From Bacillus_BA fengqiuensis (GTDB lineage: Bacteria; Bacillota; Bacilli; Bacillales; Bacillaceae_H), in NCBI GenBank assembly GCA_030813035.1, contig JAUSTV010000001.1: a stretch of 64,000 nt of DNA. The stretch is one strand, 5' to 3'. Shown one piece after another: positions 16,278 through 24,821 of the stretch. The notes below the pieces were generated by a model. It made no database searches and was not told where the DNA came from. It worked only from the letters and a program-made list of their open reading frames with translations. A program made the position numbers and the translations under genes. The number at the start of each line of letters is the position of its first letter. Position 1 is the first letter of the stretch.

Positions 16278-17132
16278 GTGCAGGGGGTGAAAGTAGAGGT
16301 GCTGCATAGCGTCAAGAATATGATGTATCGCTTTTTTGCCGATCGTTTTTATGATCTTAGTGCCCAAATGGCTTATTATTTCATGCTGTCCATGATTCCG
16401 TTTTTAATATTTGTTTTTTCACTGATCAGTTTTTTGCCTTTTGATTCCGATAATGTACTGCTGATGATTGAACCGTTTGCGCCTGCCAATACATATGGAA
16501 TGATTCGGTCGACACTCCACAGCCTTTTGAATGATGGGCAAGGACAATGGCTCCCGGTCAGTTTGCTTGCCGCATTTTGGCTCGCTTCCATGGCTGTACA
16601 ATCGCTTGTCCGATCATTGAATCATGCGTATCAATTTACACGCCAGCAGCCATTTCTTGAAGCTCTTTTAAATGATTTATTTTTAACGCTCGGTTTTATG
16701 GTTGTTCTGTCCTTATCCTTGTTTGTCCCGATTATGGAGCAGGTGATTCATACGTTTGTCGTCACAAGGGCAGAAGTGCCGGCCTTTTGGGGACAAATGT
16801 GGAAGTTCATCAAATGGGGAATCGGGACAGGATTTTTATTCATATATTTTCTTTTGCTATATAAGATCGTTCCGAGCATGAAGTTGTCATGGATCAAAGT
16901 GATGCCAGGAGCCCTTTTTGCGACATTGGGATGGCAGGGCGTTTCGCTTATTTTTTCTTATTATGTCGCTTTAGGGAACTATTCCAAAATTTATGGACAG
17001 CTCGGCAGCATCATCGTACTCATAACATGGTTTTATTTAACCGCTGTCGTATTGCTTACAGGAGGGTTGATCAATGCGGAAGTGTACCATAAAAACGGTG
17101 AGCGGGACAAAATTGCTGGAGAGCGTATCTGA
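16278..17132 (+). CDS. YihY/BrkB-family inner-membrane protein
   Basis: This protein of up to 284 residues has about six membrane helices. The YihY signature is visible: LSAQMAYYFMLSMIPFLIF near the start, NHAYQ in the centre, and GSIIVLITWFYLTAVVLLTGGLINAE at the end. The molecular function of the family is unclear; the old annotation as ribonuclease BN is not supported by this fold. The start is ambiguous among GTG 16278, GTG 16287 and GTG 16299, with AGGGGG near 16282. It stands alone between a terminator and a tnpB element. Confidence 0.85.
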   Translation: MQGVKVEVLHSVKNMMYRFFADRFYDLSAQMAYYFMLSMIPFLIFVFSLISFLPFDSDNVLLMIEPFAPANTYGMIRSTLHSLLNDGQGQWLPVSLLAAFWLASMAVQSLVRSLNHAYQFTRQQPFLEALLNDLFLTLGFMVVLSLSLFVPIMEQVIHTFVVTRAEVPAFWGQMWKFIKWGIGTGFLFIYFLLLYKIVPSMKLSWIKVMPGALFATLGWQGVSLIFSYYVALGNYSKIYGQLGSIIVLITWFYLTAVVLLTGGLINAEVYHKNGERDKIAGERI

Positions 17133-17185
17133 AATATTTCCGACAAATGAGTCAAACATCAACCATAAAGTGTAATATGGCCATG

Positions 17186-18805
17186 AACCTCCCCCACCTA
17201 TCGCTTCGCGCTTGAGGTGGGGGTTTCTTGTCGATCCCTTCGAAATCAGAAGCTGGACGATGTCCATAGGTGTACACGACACCCTCGTCTTTCTCGGGGA
17301 CTGACGCTCCATTTAGAAGCAGTGGTCTTGACGCAAGGGGTCTCCCGACTGCTTGCTGCCACCGTAAGCAACAGAGGGAGAATCGAATTCACAGCCATCT
17401 CCCCCGGGGCGGTTCTACCCATCTACTACACCTGTACAGGACGTAGATACGTGATGCTGGTCACCATCACTTCTAGAAACTTTCCGTGCAAATACCGGGA
17501 TAAGATGTTCCCTGCACCGTGGATATCCCGATGCCGTTCATATCCGCAAGAACATCGGTAGTTTCGTGAACGGACTTTATTCCGTTTCCCGCAAGCAGGG
17601 CATGCTTGCGTGGTATAGGCTTCGTTTTCTTTCGATAACGAGATACCGGCCGCTTCCAGTTTATACGTTAACTGAACGGTGACCTTCCCAAAGCTCCAAT
17701 TGCTGAGTTTTTGGTTCATTTGTTTGGAACGCACTTGTTTCCGGCGTTTATTTCGTTTGCTTGTGTGTCGCTGCACGCCTTCCACATCTCCAAGAGCCAC
17801 ATGGCCGACTCCTTGTTCCACGCACCAGTCCACAAAGGCACGTGTCGTCTTATGCAGGAGATCCCCGAGCTGCCGTTCACTTTTAGAAAGGATGTATGTC
17901 TTCGCCCGGTTGTATTGGCGCCATTTCCTTGAACCTTTTTGACACCGGCTCATGAGGATTTGCAGTTCTCTCACTTTTTTGTTGCGCAATCGGTGAATGC
18001 TACGCATCTTCCGGCCGGAAATCACGAGAGCTTGTCCGTTTGTGCATACGGCGGCTATCGTATGAATCTCACCGGGATCAATCGCCGCCGTATGACCAGC
18101 CTGCACCGGTACAGGCTGGACCCCGTCTTCATACGACAAACAGGCGTGCCACTGGCCGTCATAGACGAGTTCCACTTCTTTGACCACGCCGTTTGGGACA
18201 GAAGCAAGCATCAATACAAGCGGTGCCTGTTGTTTCTTATTCCATCTGCCCAGGCTGAGGGTCAGCTTGCGTCCTTCGATTACGAAGGATTTGTCGACCC
18301 ATTTTGGATGGAAAACGAACTTCTCCTTGTATGGATACCGGATGGACGAATTCGTTTTCCGCGCTTTACGAACCCCGTCCCGGGCATGAAGAAACTTGTG
18401 GCACACAGCTTGTACCGTCTGACTGTGAAGAGGGTACAAGCCTTTTAGTTCAGATTGAAGATCGCTTTGGTTGATCCACCCACCGTGAATCCGGTAGTAA
18501 TACCGGGCCAGCTGCACGCAGTCATTCCAAATCGTTCCGCACATCCGGCGTATGTCAAATAAATGTTGAAGCGTCTGTCGATTGGCCGAAAAGGCCGTTT
18601 TCAACGTGCGATACATGAGGTCACCTCCCTTGCTATCATCATATAACGAACATACATTCGTTTCAAGAGAAAATGTAAAATTTATCCTTCTTTCTTTCGG
18701 CAAGGATGAGGAGGCTTATCAACCCAAAAGCTTTTCGGCTACGCCGAACCGCCATTCATCCCCTCCCTACTCGCTGGGCTGTGCCCTTCACGCTCCTTGA
18801 GGAAG
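17186..18805 (-). mobile_element. Lone-tnpB insertion element of the IS200/IS605 superfamily (IS1341 type)
   Basis: The element carries one gene, tnpB, and no tnpA. Its right end, downstream of tnpB on the minus strand, holds a hairpin CCCCCACCT (17191-17199) with AGGTGGGGG (17215-17223). Such hairpins are typical ends of IS605-type elements and of the TnpB guide RNA. About 240 structured non-coding bases lie between the tnpB stop and this hairpin, where a guide (omega/re) RNA is expected. The left end, about 18700-18805, contains short hairpins such as TTTTCGGCTACGCCGAA. Exact ends cannot be fixed from one copy. Confidence 0.75.
17426..18616 (-). CDS. tnpB: TnpB, RNA-guided nuclease-like protein with a non-canonical RuvC-II motif
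   Basis: The 396-residue protein has an N-terminal helical/wedge region, a split RuvC domain and a zinc finger (CPACGKRNKVRSRNYRCSC). RuvC residues: D180 in AAIDPGEIH; the usual E-D of RuvC-II is G276-D277 (VALGDVEGVQ), so the catalytic glutamate is absent there; D364 in HRDIHGAGN. A nearby E332 in KENEAYTTQ could take over, as proposed for rearranged TnpB sites. ATG 18616 is preceded by GGGAGGTGA. TnpB cleaves DNA using an RNA from the element's right end; activity here is uncertain. Confidence 0.88.
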   Translation of the reverse strand: MYRTLKTAFSANRQTLQHLFDIRRMCGTIWNDCVQLARYYYRIHGGWINQSDLQSELKGLYPLHSQTVQAVCHKFLHARDGVRKARKTNSSIRYPYKEKFVFHPKWVDKSFVIEGRKLTLSLGRWNKKQQAPLVLMLASVPNGVVKEVELVYDGQWHACLSYEDGVQPVPVQAGHTAAIDPGEIHTIAAVCTNGQALVISGRKMRSIHRLRNKKVRELQILMSRCQKGSRKWRQYNRAKTYILSKSERQLGDLLHKTTRAFVDWCVEQGVGHVALGDVEGVQRHTSKRNKRRKQVRSKQMNQKLSNWSFGKVTVQLTYKLEAAGISLSKENEAYTTQACPACGKRNKVRSRNYRCSCGYERHRDIHGAGNILSRYLHGKFLEVMVTSITYLRPVQV

Positions 18806-18885
18806 AGGAATTCTGTCGGACTATGTTAAAATAAAAAGAGATGTTATGATTACAATCATTCTTTGTGATGGATGGAGAGGGTACG

Positions 18886-19602
18886 GTGGAAGATTTAAAA
18901 CAAGTATATTTTGAAAAACGAACATATTCCCAAAAATTAGATACTCATAAACATAGTTATGGACAATTCCTATTCCCTTTGCAAGGATCGATGGATATCC
19001 AGACGGAACAACAAACGTTAAAATTGGACGATAAACATTGCCTATTCTTGCCTCCGCAATGTAACCACAAATTTAAATCATTGGAACGGAATGAATTTTT
19101 AGTGTTGGATATTCCAACCCGTTATTTATGTGAGGGTAATCAGAAAGAGGAACGTTCAGGCATTTATTTGAATTTGGATGAAAAATGGTCTTCTTTACGC
19201 TTTTTGTTATTGGAAGAAGTAAATCATCCAAGCGGTTCGCCATCTGCCATCAGTCATCTCGTCCAATACATGGGTCAGAAATTGAATCAACGGGCTTATC
19301 CGTCGATTACGTATCTGCACACGCATTATCGAGAACAAATAACGATTGAAGCGTTGGCGAAGTTGGAACACTATCATCCTGCCTACTATTCTTCTTGGTT
19401 TAAAACAATAACCGGTAAAACGCCGTTTGAATATATTCATCATTTAAGGCTTCAGGAGGCAAAGCGTCTGCTTCGGGAAACAAGATGGTCTATTGCGTCT
19501 ATTAGTCAGGAAGTCGGATATGAGCATTCTTCGTCATTGACGAGGCTGTTTTTACGTTATGAAGGTATGACGCCGAATGCTTATCGTAATAGCTTTAAAT
19601 AG
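18886..19602 (+). CDS. AraC-family transcriptional regulator
   Basis: The 238-residue protein has an N-terminal cupin-like ligand domain (HKHSYGQFLFPLQGSMDI) and a C-terminal AraC double helix-turn-helix (ITIEALAKLEHYHPAYYSSWFK and SIASISQEVGYEHSSSLTRLF). GTG 18886 is preferred because GGAGAGGG lies five bases before it; GTG 18865 and ATG 18868 upstream have no site. A gene for an EamA transporter follows 90 bases downstream on the same strand. This arrangement recalls the B. subtilis ydeC-ydeD pair and suggests the transporter is the target. Confidence 0.9.
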   Translation: MEDLKQVYFEKRTYSQKLDTHKHSYGQFLFPLQGSMDIQTEQQTLKLDDKHCLFLPPQCNHKFKSLERNEFLVLDIPTRYLCEGNQKEERSGIYLNLDEKWSSLRFLLLEEVNHPSGSPSAISHLVQYMGQKLNQRAYPSITYLHTHYREQITIEALAKLEHYHPAYYSSWFKTITGKTPFEYIHHLRLQEAKRLLRETRWSIASISQEVGYEHSSSLTRLFLRYEGMTPNAYRNSFK

Positions 19603-19691
19603 GGTAAAAAACGCCTTGTATTTTGCAAAGTAACCTTAGAGAAATAGATTTATAATTTTTATGCAAATAAAAAATAATGGAGAGGGTTACT

Positions 19692-20585
19692 TTGAGAGCT
19701 AGAATACCAACATTATTGGCGTTGCTTGCGGCCGTTCTATGGGGAACGACGGGAACCGCACAAGCGTTGGCGCCGCCAAATACGGATCCCATTTCATTTG
19801 GGGCGGCGAGGTTGGCATTTGGCGGAATCACATTGCTTTTGTTAGTCAGTTTACAAGGGAAGTTGAAACTGACAGGGTGGTCAGTAAAAGACGTGGTTCT
19901 TGCGTCAGTCAGTATGGCGGGTTATCAACCGCTTTTTTTCTCTGCGGTCAAATTAACAGGTATTGCGGTCGGAACGGTTGTCGCCATTGGCAGTGCACCA
20001 ATCATCGCCGGGATAATGGAATGGATGATTAGGAAACGAAGACCTGCAAAAAATTGGTGGCTTGCTACTTTTACGGCCATTTTAGGATGCACTCTGCTAT
20101 CTACAAACAAAAATTCCGTGGTCATCGATCCGGCAGGTATCATCTTGGCGATTGGGGCGGGAATGTCTTTTGCCGCCTACACGTTCGTAAGTAAACGGTT
20201 ATTAAAAGAGCAAAGCCCTGATGCGGTAGTGGCCATTGTATTTACGCTCAGTGCCATTTTGCTTGCACCATTGTTATTTATGTTTGATTTATCTTGGCTT
20301 TTGCAGAGTAGTGGAATAGCCGCCAGTTTGTATCTTGGAGTGTTCGCGACAGGTTTTGCGTATTTGTTGTTTGCAAAAGGACTCGTAAAATTGCCTGCCT
20401 CCACCGCCGTTACGCTTTCTTTAGCGGAGCCGCTTACAGCTGCGCTGTTAGGAGCTTTTTTAGTAGGGGAAACGCTGACCTTGACATCATGGGCCGGTAT
20501 AGGATTATTGTTTTTTGCGATTGTTATATTATCATGGGATCCCCATAAACATAGGAGTCTCGTACGATTAAACACCGATCACTGA
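19692..20585 (+). CDS. EamA/DMT-family transporter
   Basis: This protein of about 297 residues has ten predicted helices in two EamA repeats (LLALLAAVLWGTTGTAQAL at the start, LAIGAGMSFAAYTFVSKRLL at the repeat boundary). The repeat-2 end reads LAEPLTAALLGAFLVGETLT. DMT transporters export metabolites or amino acids. TTG 19692 has GGAGAGG five bases upstream; ATG 19677 is also in frame but overlaps that site. Its neighbour upstream is an AraC regulator. The substrate is unknown. Confidence 0.88.
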   Translation: MRARIPTLLALLAAVLWGTTGTAQALAPPNTDPISFGAARLAFGGITLLLLVSLQGKLKLTGWSVKDVVLASVSMAGYQPLFFSAVKLTGIAVGTVVAIGSAPIIAGIMEWMIRKRRPAKNWWLATFTAILGCTLLSTNKNSVVIDPAGIILAIGAGMSFAAYTFVSKRLLKEQSPDAVVAIVFTLSAILLAPLLFMFDLSWLLQSSGIAASLYLGVFATGFAYLLFAKGLVKLPASTAVTLSLAEPLTAALLGAFLVGETLTLTSWAGIGLLFFAIVILSWDPHKHRSLVRLNTDH

Positions 20586-20621
20586 GACTGTGTAAACAAT
20601 AGGATAAAGGAGAATGGTGTC

Positions 20622-20954
20622 ATGGCAACGATTGAAGATTTTTTAAAGCTAGATATTCGGATTGGTACAGTGAAGCATGCGGAGCCGTTGGTAGGTGCGC
20701 GCGTGCCGGCGATTAAGTTGGAAATTGATTTTGGAACAGAAATTGGGACGAAGCATTCAAGTGCCCAAATTACAAAAAGGTACACGCCCGAAGACATGAT
20801 TGGAAAGCAAGTCGTGGCGGTAGTAAATTTCCCGCCTAGACGGATTGCCGGATTTAAATCGGAAGTATTGGTGATTGGAGGCACTCCGGAAAAAGGGGAT
20901 GTCGTGCTGCTAAGTCCTGATGATAACGTACCTAATGGAACGACCATTGCATAA
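20622..20954 (+). CDS. csaA: CsaA, tRNA-binding-fold protein with chaperone-like activity
   Basis: This 110-residue protein has the OB-fold tRNA-binding domain of CsaA: FLKLDIRIGTV, IKLEIDFG, SSAQIT and VVNFPPRRIAGFKSEVLVIGG. In B. subtilis CsaA acts as a homodimeric export-related chaperone and binds tRNA-like ligands. Length and motifs are normal. AAAGGAG precedes ATG 20622. It lies 36 bases after the transporter gene, possibly in the same transcript, and ends before a terminator. Confidence 0.93.
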   Translation: MATIEDFLKLDIRIGTVKHAEPLVGARVPAIKLEIDFGTEIGTKHSSAQITKRYTPEDMIGKQVVAVVNFPPRRIAGFKSEVLVIGGTPEKGDVVLLSPDDNVPNGTTIA

Positions 20955-20965
20955 GGAAGAAAAGA

Positions 20966-21013
20966 GGGGATGACCCAAAAGGAGAAAACGGCTCTTTTTG
21001 GGCCATCCCCTTT
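20966..21013 (+). terminator. Terminator after csaA, related to the dispersed hairpin repeat
   Basis: GGGGATGACCCAAAA pairs with TTTTTGGGCCATCCCC (to 21010), followed by TTT. The stem resembles the GGATGACCCAAAA hairpin of the repeats at 23.7, 36.1 and 52.9 kb. Confidence 0.8.
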
Positions 21014-21056
21014 CAGCTTTAATTGAAGTAAGGCAATTCTTTAAACATAAAGACAA

Positions 21057-21183
21057 AATGATTATGACCACTTTAATGTTTGTCGGCAGAATTGGTATTT
21101 TTTTTCGTTTTTGTTTTTAATTAAGAGGAAATCCGAAGCAAGAAAATAATCACTATCCAAAAGAGCGAATCATTATTGGATAA
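21057..21183 (+). pseudogene. Decayed 3' end of a ktrB/trkH-type gene
   Basis: Across frames the sequence reads MIMTTLMFVGRIG, then FLFLIKRKSEARK, then KERIIIG and a stop (TAA 21181-21183). This is the typical TrkH/KtrB C-terminus; the intact KtrB at 12.4 kb ends ILTMFAGRVG-RYPKGKIMIG. At least two frameshifts and an in-frame stop are present and nothing else of the gene remains. The rest of the 20.96-21.32 kb intergenic region shows no gene. Confidence 0.65.
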
Positions 21184-21317
21184 GTTCATTTAATGGACGA
21201 AGCCTTACCGTATGTTTCCCTCAATTTTATCTTGTAAACACTGTGATGATAGTGTTAAATCTGCTAATATGGTTATTAGAATAAATGGGTTTAATTGACA
21301 CAATGGGAGACATATAG

Positions 21318-23555
21318 ATGATAGTTGTTTACAAACATTATAAACGCAGATGGATTGTTCTTTTAAGCTTTTTGGTTATCTTTTCAGAAGTGCTTGAAGA
21401 AGCGGGTGCTCTTTTTTTCCCTGATAATGAGCGCTTTTTTCAAACCACGCATTTTTTCTTTAGTTTTTGGACGATTTTATTGCTGGTACTGTTGTTAAGA
21501 GGAATCAATAAGACAACGGAAGAATTGCAAAAGAGCAATCAAAAATTGAATAATATCTTTGATACGTTGGATGTGGCCATTTGGTCCCATGATTTAAAAT
21601 CGGGTACTTTGCTCATAACACCGGGAATCGAAAAGCTATATGGAAGATCTTTAAAAGAGTTTTATCAAGACCATCATCTATGGAAAAAGGTCATTTATCC
21701 GGACGACTTGTATGTTTTAGTCGAAAGAGAACAGAAAATCAAGGGTGGGGAGACGGTGACGAGCATTTACCGGATTATTCGCCCTGACGGTGAGGTACGC
21801 TGGATTCAGGACCGGGGAATTCCGATTTTTGATGAAAAAGGGAAGTTCATTGATTTTTCAAGTGTTTTATTTGATATAACCGACCGTAAAGAAAGCGAAG
21901 ATCGTTATCGCAGTTTAGTAGAAATGTCGCCTGATATTATAGCCGTGGTCAGCGATGGGAAAATTGATTATATTAACGAAGCAGGCAGCAAGCTTGTAGG
22001 AGCATCCAATCGTTGTGGGTTGATTGGCAAGCCGGTTTCACAATTTGTTTTTTCTGACGCCATTAAGGAGATGAAAAAACTGTTGGAGACAGCCGACCCG
22101 AAAGAAGCGGCGAAAATTCGGTTCGAACTGGAGGCGATACGGCTTGACGGCATAGTAATTGATGTAGAAATATCCACCATGCCAATTCTATATGAAGGAA
22201 GGCTTGCAAGGCAGGTAGTGGGAAGGGATATTACAGATCGGAAAAAAACAGAAAAAACCATTCATTATATGGCTTATTATGATGCTTTAACAGGACTTCC
22301 AAACCGAAATATGTTTAGGGAACATTTGAACGATGTGTTAAACAAAGCGAATCATCAACGGTTGGCCGTGATCTTTTTGGATCTTGATCGTTTTAAGATC
22401 ATCAATGATACAAAAGGGCATACAATGGGTGATTTGTTGCTGGAAAAAGTGGCGAATCGTTTAAAGGAAACGGTTCGAAACGATGGGCTGGTGTCACGTC
22501 AGAGTGGCGATGAATTTATCATTTTGCTGGAAAATTGCGAAAAGAATAAGGCAGCGAAAGTTTCCGAGCGAATCTTGACCGCATTTTCGAAGCCGTTAAA
22601 GCTTGATGGGGAAGAATTTTTTGTAACCACAAGTATTGGAATCAGTATGTATCCGGATGACGGGGGAGATCAGGAAACGTTAATCAAACATGCTGACACC
22701 GCTATGTATTTGGCGAAAGAACGGGGAAAAAACAATTTTCAATTTTATACGTCCAGTCTGGATGGGCTTGCTTCCAGGAAAATGGAGCTGGAAAACGGAT
22801 TAAGAAAAGCACTGGAACAAAATCAATTCATCCTTTATTATCAGCCGCAAGTGGAATTAGCAACCGGAAAAATGGCAGGGGTGGAGGCGTTGATTCGCTG
22901 GCAGCATCCCGAACGCGGAATGGTGGCTCCAAACGAGTTTATTCCGCTGGCAGAGGAAACCGGTCTGATCGTACCGATCGGGAAATGGGTGTTAAGAAAA
23001 GCTTGCGAACAAAACAAGGCATGGCAAAATGAAGGGCTCGAACCAATCCCCGTTGCGGTGAACATTTCGGTTCGGCAAATTCAAGACGATGGGTTTGTAG
23101 ATGATGTCAAACAGATATTAAAAGAAGTGGGACTTGACCCGCAATACCTTGAACTTGAAATTACGGAGAGCATTATGCAAAATTTTGAAAAGTCCATCAT
23201 CATCTTAAATCAATTAAAACAGCTTGGACTCAAACTATCCATTGATGATTTCGGACAAGGCTATTCGTCCCTGAGTTATTTAAAACATCTTCCACTTGAT
23301 AACATCAAAATTGATAAATTATTCGTTGATGATATTATGGATCCTTCAAATCAGGGGTCGATTGCGAAAGCCATTATTGATATGGGGCATGATTTGAAAT
23401 TTACGGTCATTGCAGAAGGAATCGAACAAGCAGAACAAGTGAAATTCCTATTACAGAACTCATGTAAGATCGGTCAGGGCTACTATTTCAGTAAACCTTT
23501 ACCGCCAGAAGACATAAAACCGCATTTTCATAGCTCTTTATACGATGTCGACTGA
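21318..23555 (+). CDS. Membrane PAS-PAS-GGDEF-EAL c-di-GMP turnover protein
   Basis: The 745-residue protein has two N-terminal membrane helices, a short coiled coil, two PAS domains (about 75-195 and 197-315), a GGDEF domain and an EAL domain. The GGDEF signature reads SGDEF (S396), a tolerated variant in many active cyclases. The EAL domain is intact: E523 in GVEALIRW, then ELEITES, IDDFGQGYSSLSYL, KIDKLF and IAEGIE. Phosphodiesterase activity on c-di-GMP is therefore likely, and cyclase activity possible. It is a single gene behind a 135-base leader. Confidence 0.93.
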   Translation: MIVVYKHYKRRWIVLLSFLVIFSEVLEEAGALFFPDNERFFQTTHFFFSFWTILLLVLLLRGINKTTEELQKSNQKLNNIFDTLDVAIWSHDLKSGTLLITPGIEKLYGRSLKEFYQDHHLWKKVIYPDDLYVLVEREQKIKGGETVTSIYRIIRPDGEVRWIQDRGIPIFDEKGKFIDFSSVLFDITDRKESEDRYRSLVEMSPDIIAVVSDGKIDYINEAGSKLVGASNRCGLIGKPVSQFVFSDAIKEMKKLLETADPKEAAKIRFELEAIRLDGIVIDVEISTMPILYEGRLARQVVGRDITDRKKTEKTIHYMAYYDALTGLPNRNMFREHLNDVLNKANHQRLAVIFLDLDRFKIINDTKGHTMGDLLLEKVANRLKETVRNDGLVSRQSGDEFIILLENCEKNKAAKVSERILTAFSKPLKLDGEEFFVTTSIGISMYPDDGGDQETLIKHADTAMYLAKERGKNNFQFYTSSLDGLASRKMELENGLRKALEQNQFILYYQPQVELATGKMAGVEALIRWQHPERGMVAPNEFIPLAEETGLIVPIGKWVLRKACEQNKAWQNEGLEPIPVAVNISVRQIQDDGFVDDVKQILKEVGLDPQYLELEITESIMQNFEKSIIILNQLKQLGLKLSIDDFGQGYSSLSYLKHLPLDNIKIDKLFVDDIMDPSNQGSIAKAIIDMGHDLKFTVIAEGIEQAEQVKFLLQNSCKIGQGYYFSKPLPPEDIKPHFHSSLYDVD

Positions 23556-23594
23556 GTTCTAGAACTTAGTCTTTTACAAATAAATATTGAAAGA

Positions 23595-23748
23595 AGATGT
23601 CTCATAAGTCTTTCATAAATCACAAGAACCGATTTTTACTGAAAGGTCCCGTCCCACAATTTCTTGATTTTACTGATTTTTAATGATGGAACCTTTCAGG
23701 AGGATGGATCAAAAGTACTTTTTTGCACTTTTGATCCATCCTCTTTTT
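23595..23748 (+). repeat. Dispersed hairpin repeat, copy 1 (about 150 bp)
   Basis: The order of parts is a degenerate TGTCTCATAAGTC box (about 23599), an A/T-rich GATTTTTACT segment, a hairpin GAAAGGTCCCGTC (23641) with GATGGAACCTTTC (23685-23697), then a perfect hairpin AGGATGGATCAAAAGT (23701-23716) with ACTTTTGATCCATCCT (23727-23742) and a T-run. The last hairpin can terminate the EAL gene. The same layout recurs at 36.1 and, inverted, at 52.9 kb. Confidence 0.8.
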
Positions 23749-23803
23749 GCTTTTGTCTTCCTTCAAGAGAAGAAGAAATTTTTGAAAGGAGAAGGGATTT
23801 ACA

Positions 23804-23896
23804 ATAAGCAAACAGAAATGGATATGGCAGGAATTAGAGAGATGGATTTCGCAGCTGGACAATAAGAAAGGGGGCGATGCTCGTGGAAAACCATGA
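23804..23896 (+). CDS. Possible 30-codon ORF coupled to the dehydratase gene, start unclear
   Basis: A frame rich in W, Q, E and K (ISKQKWIWQELERWISQLDN) ends at TGA 23894-23896 and overlaps the next gene's GTG start. It looks protein-like, an amphipathic helix. An AAAGGAG site lies at 23785-23791, but the frame has no ATG, GTG or TTG; only ATA 23804 is near the site. It could be a coupling leader, a decayed small gene or chance. Confidence 0.25.
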   Translation: MSKQKWIWQELERWISQLDNKKGGDARGKP

Positions 23897-24314
23897 ATCA
23901 GCCGGCGTTTTTCAGCCGTTCACGTTTACGGTTGAACGCGGAAAAATAAAAGAATTGGCAATGGCCATCGGTGATCAAAATCCGATTTATTTTGACGTGG
24001 ATGAAGCGAGAAAGGAAGGGTACCGGGATGTTCCCATACCGCCCACATTTGGGACGGTCATGGATTTTTGGGGAGCACTGGATTTTGATACTTTAGTGGA
24101 AACGCTTCAGTTGAAGCCTTTAAACGTCCTGCACGGTGAACAGGAATATCAATACATCGACATGATTTATGCAGGGGATGTGATTACCGTCGAGGCGCGG
24201 GTTGCGAAACAGCTTGAGAAAAGAGGAATGAAAATGATCAAGCTCGAGACGGAGTACAAACGGGATGGTCAAGTCGTTATGATTGCCCGTTCGACACTTA
24301 TTGAAAGACCATGA
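23883..24314 (+). CDS. MaoC-like (R)-hydratase, N-terminal dehydratase type
   Basis: This protein of about 143 residues has the hot-dog fold, with FTVERGKIKELAMAIGDQNPIYFD and the PPTFGTVMDF segment typical of FAS1_DH-like / HadA-type subunits. These lack the catalytic Asp-His pair and partner with a catalytic MaoC subunit. The catalytic partner gene follows immediately. GTG 23883 is chosen because AAAGGGGG lies eight bases upstream; ATG 23877 is only two bases from it. The likely role is hydration or dehydration of enoyl/3-hydroxyacyl-CoA in lipid metabolism. Confidence 0.82.
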   Translation: MENHESAGVFQPFTFTVERGKIKELAMAIGDQNPIYFDVDEARKEGYRDVPIPPTFGTVMDFWGALDFDTLVETLQLKPLNVLHGEQEYQYIDMIYAGDVITVEARVAKQLEKRGMKMIKLETEYKRDGQVVMIARSTLIERP

Positions 24315-24331
24315 TGGAAGGGGGAAAAAGG

Positions 24332-24724
24332 ATGTCGACATTGCATCCAGTCTTAAAGCAAGCCGTCACGCACACACAGCTTGTTCGCTATGCCGGCGCT
24401 TCAGGTGACTTTAATCCGATCCATACAGTCGTACCCGCAGCCGAACAGGCGGGCTTGGGCGGCGTGATCGCGCACGGAATGCTCATCATGGGAATGGCTG
24501 GAGAAGCGCTCACCCAATGGTTTTCGCGCAAACAGCTGCGTTCATTCAAGGTGAGGTTCTCCGAGATGACGCGGCCGGGAGAAAGATTGACTATCGAGGG
24601 ACGACTGTTAAATCAAGTGGAACGTAACGGCGAGCAACAGGCCAAGGGTGAACTTATCGTTAAAAACGAGGCCGGTGAAGTGAAATTGAAAGGCGATTTT
24701 GAGGTTGCCCTTTCACCTTCATAA
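24332..24724 (+). CDS. MaoC-like catalytic hydratase subunit
   Basis: The 130-residue MaoC/hot-dog protein has the hydratase-2 motif YAGASGDFNPIHT (catalytic Asp and His) followed by GVIAHGMLIMGMAG. It starts at ATG 24332, with GGAAGGGGG seven bases before, 17 bases after the non-catalytic subunit. The two probably form a heterodimer resembling mycobacterial HadAB or fungal-type hydratases. An acyl-CoA ligase gene downstream suggests fatty acid or branched-acid CoA breakdown. Confidence 0.86.
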   Translation: MSTLHPVLKQAVTHTQLVRYAGASGDFNPIHTVVPAAEQAGLGGVIAHGMLIMGMAGEALTQWFSRKQLRSFKVRFSEMTRPGERLTIEGRLLNQVERNGEQQAKGELIVKNEAGEVKLKGDFEVALSPS

Positions 24725-24821
24725 AAAGCATAAGCACAAAATCCTTTCGATAAAATGAAAAAGACCGCTTCTTTTTGAATGGTTATATCCTTATCGTCTA
24801 TGTAAACATGAAGGGGGAAAA

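Noticed and set aside
17217..18448. Several plus-strand frames across the tnpB element
   Set aside because: They are antisense to tnpB or to its structured right end and lack start signals.
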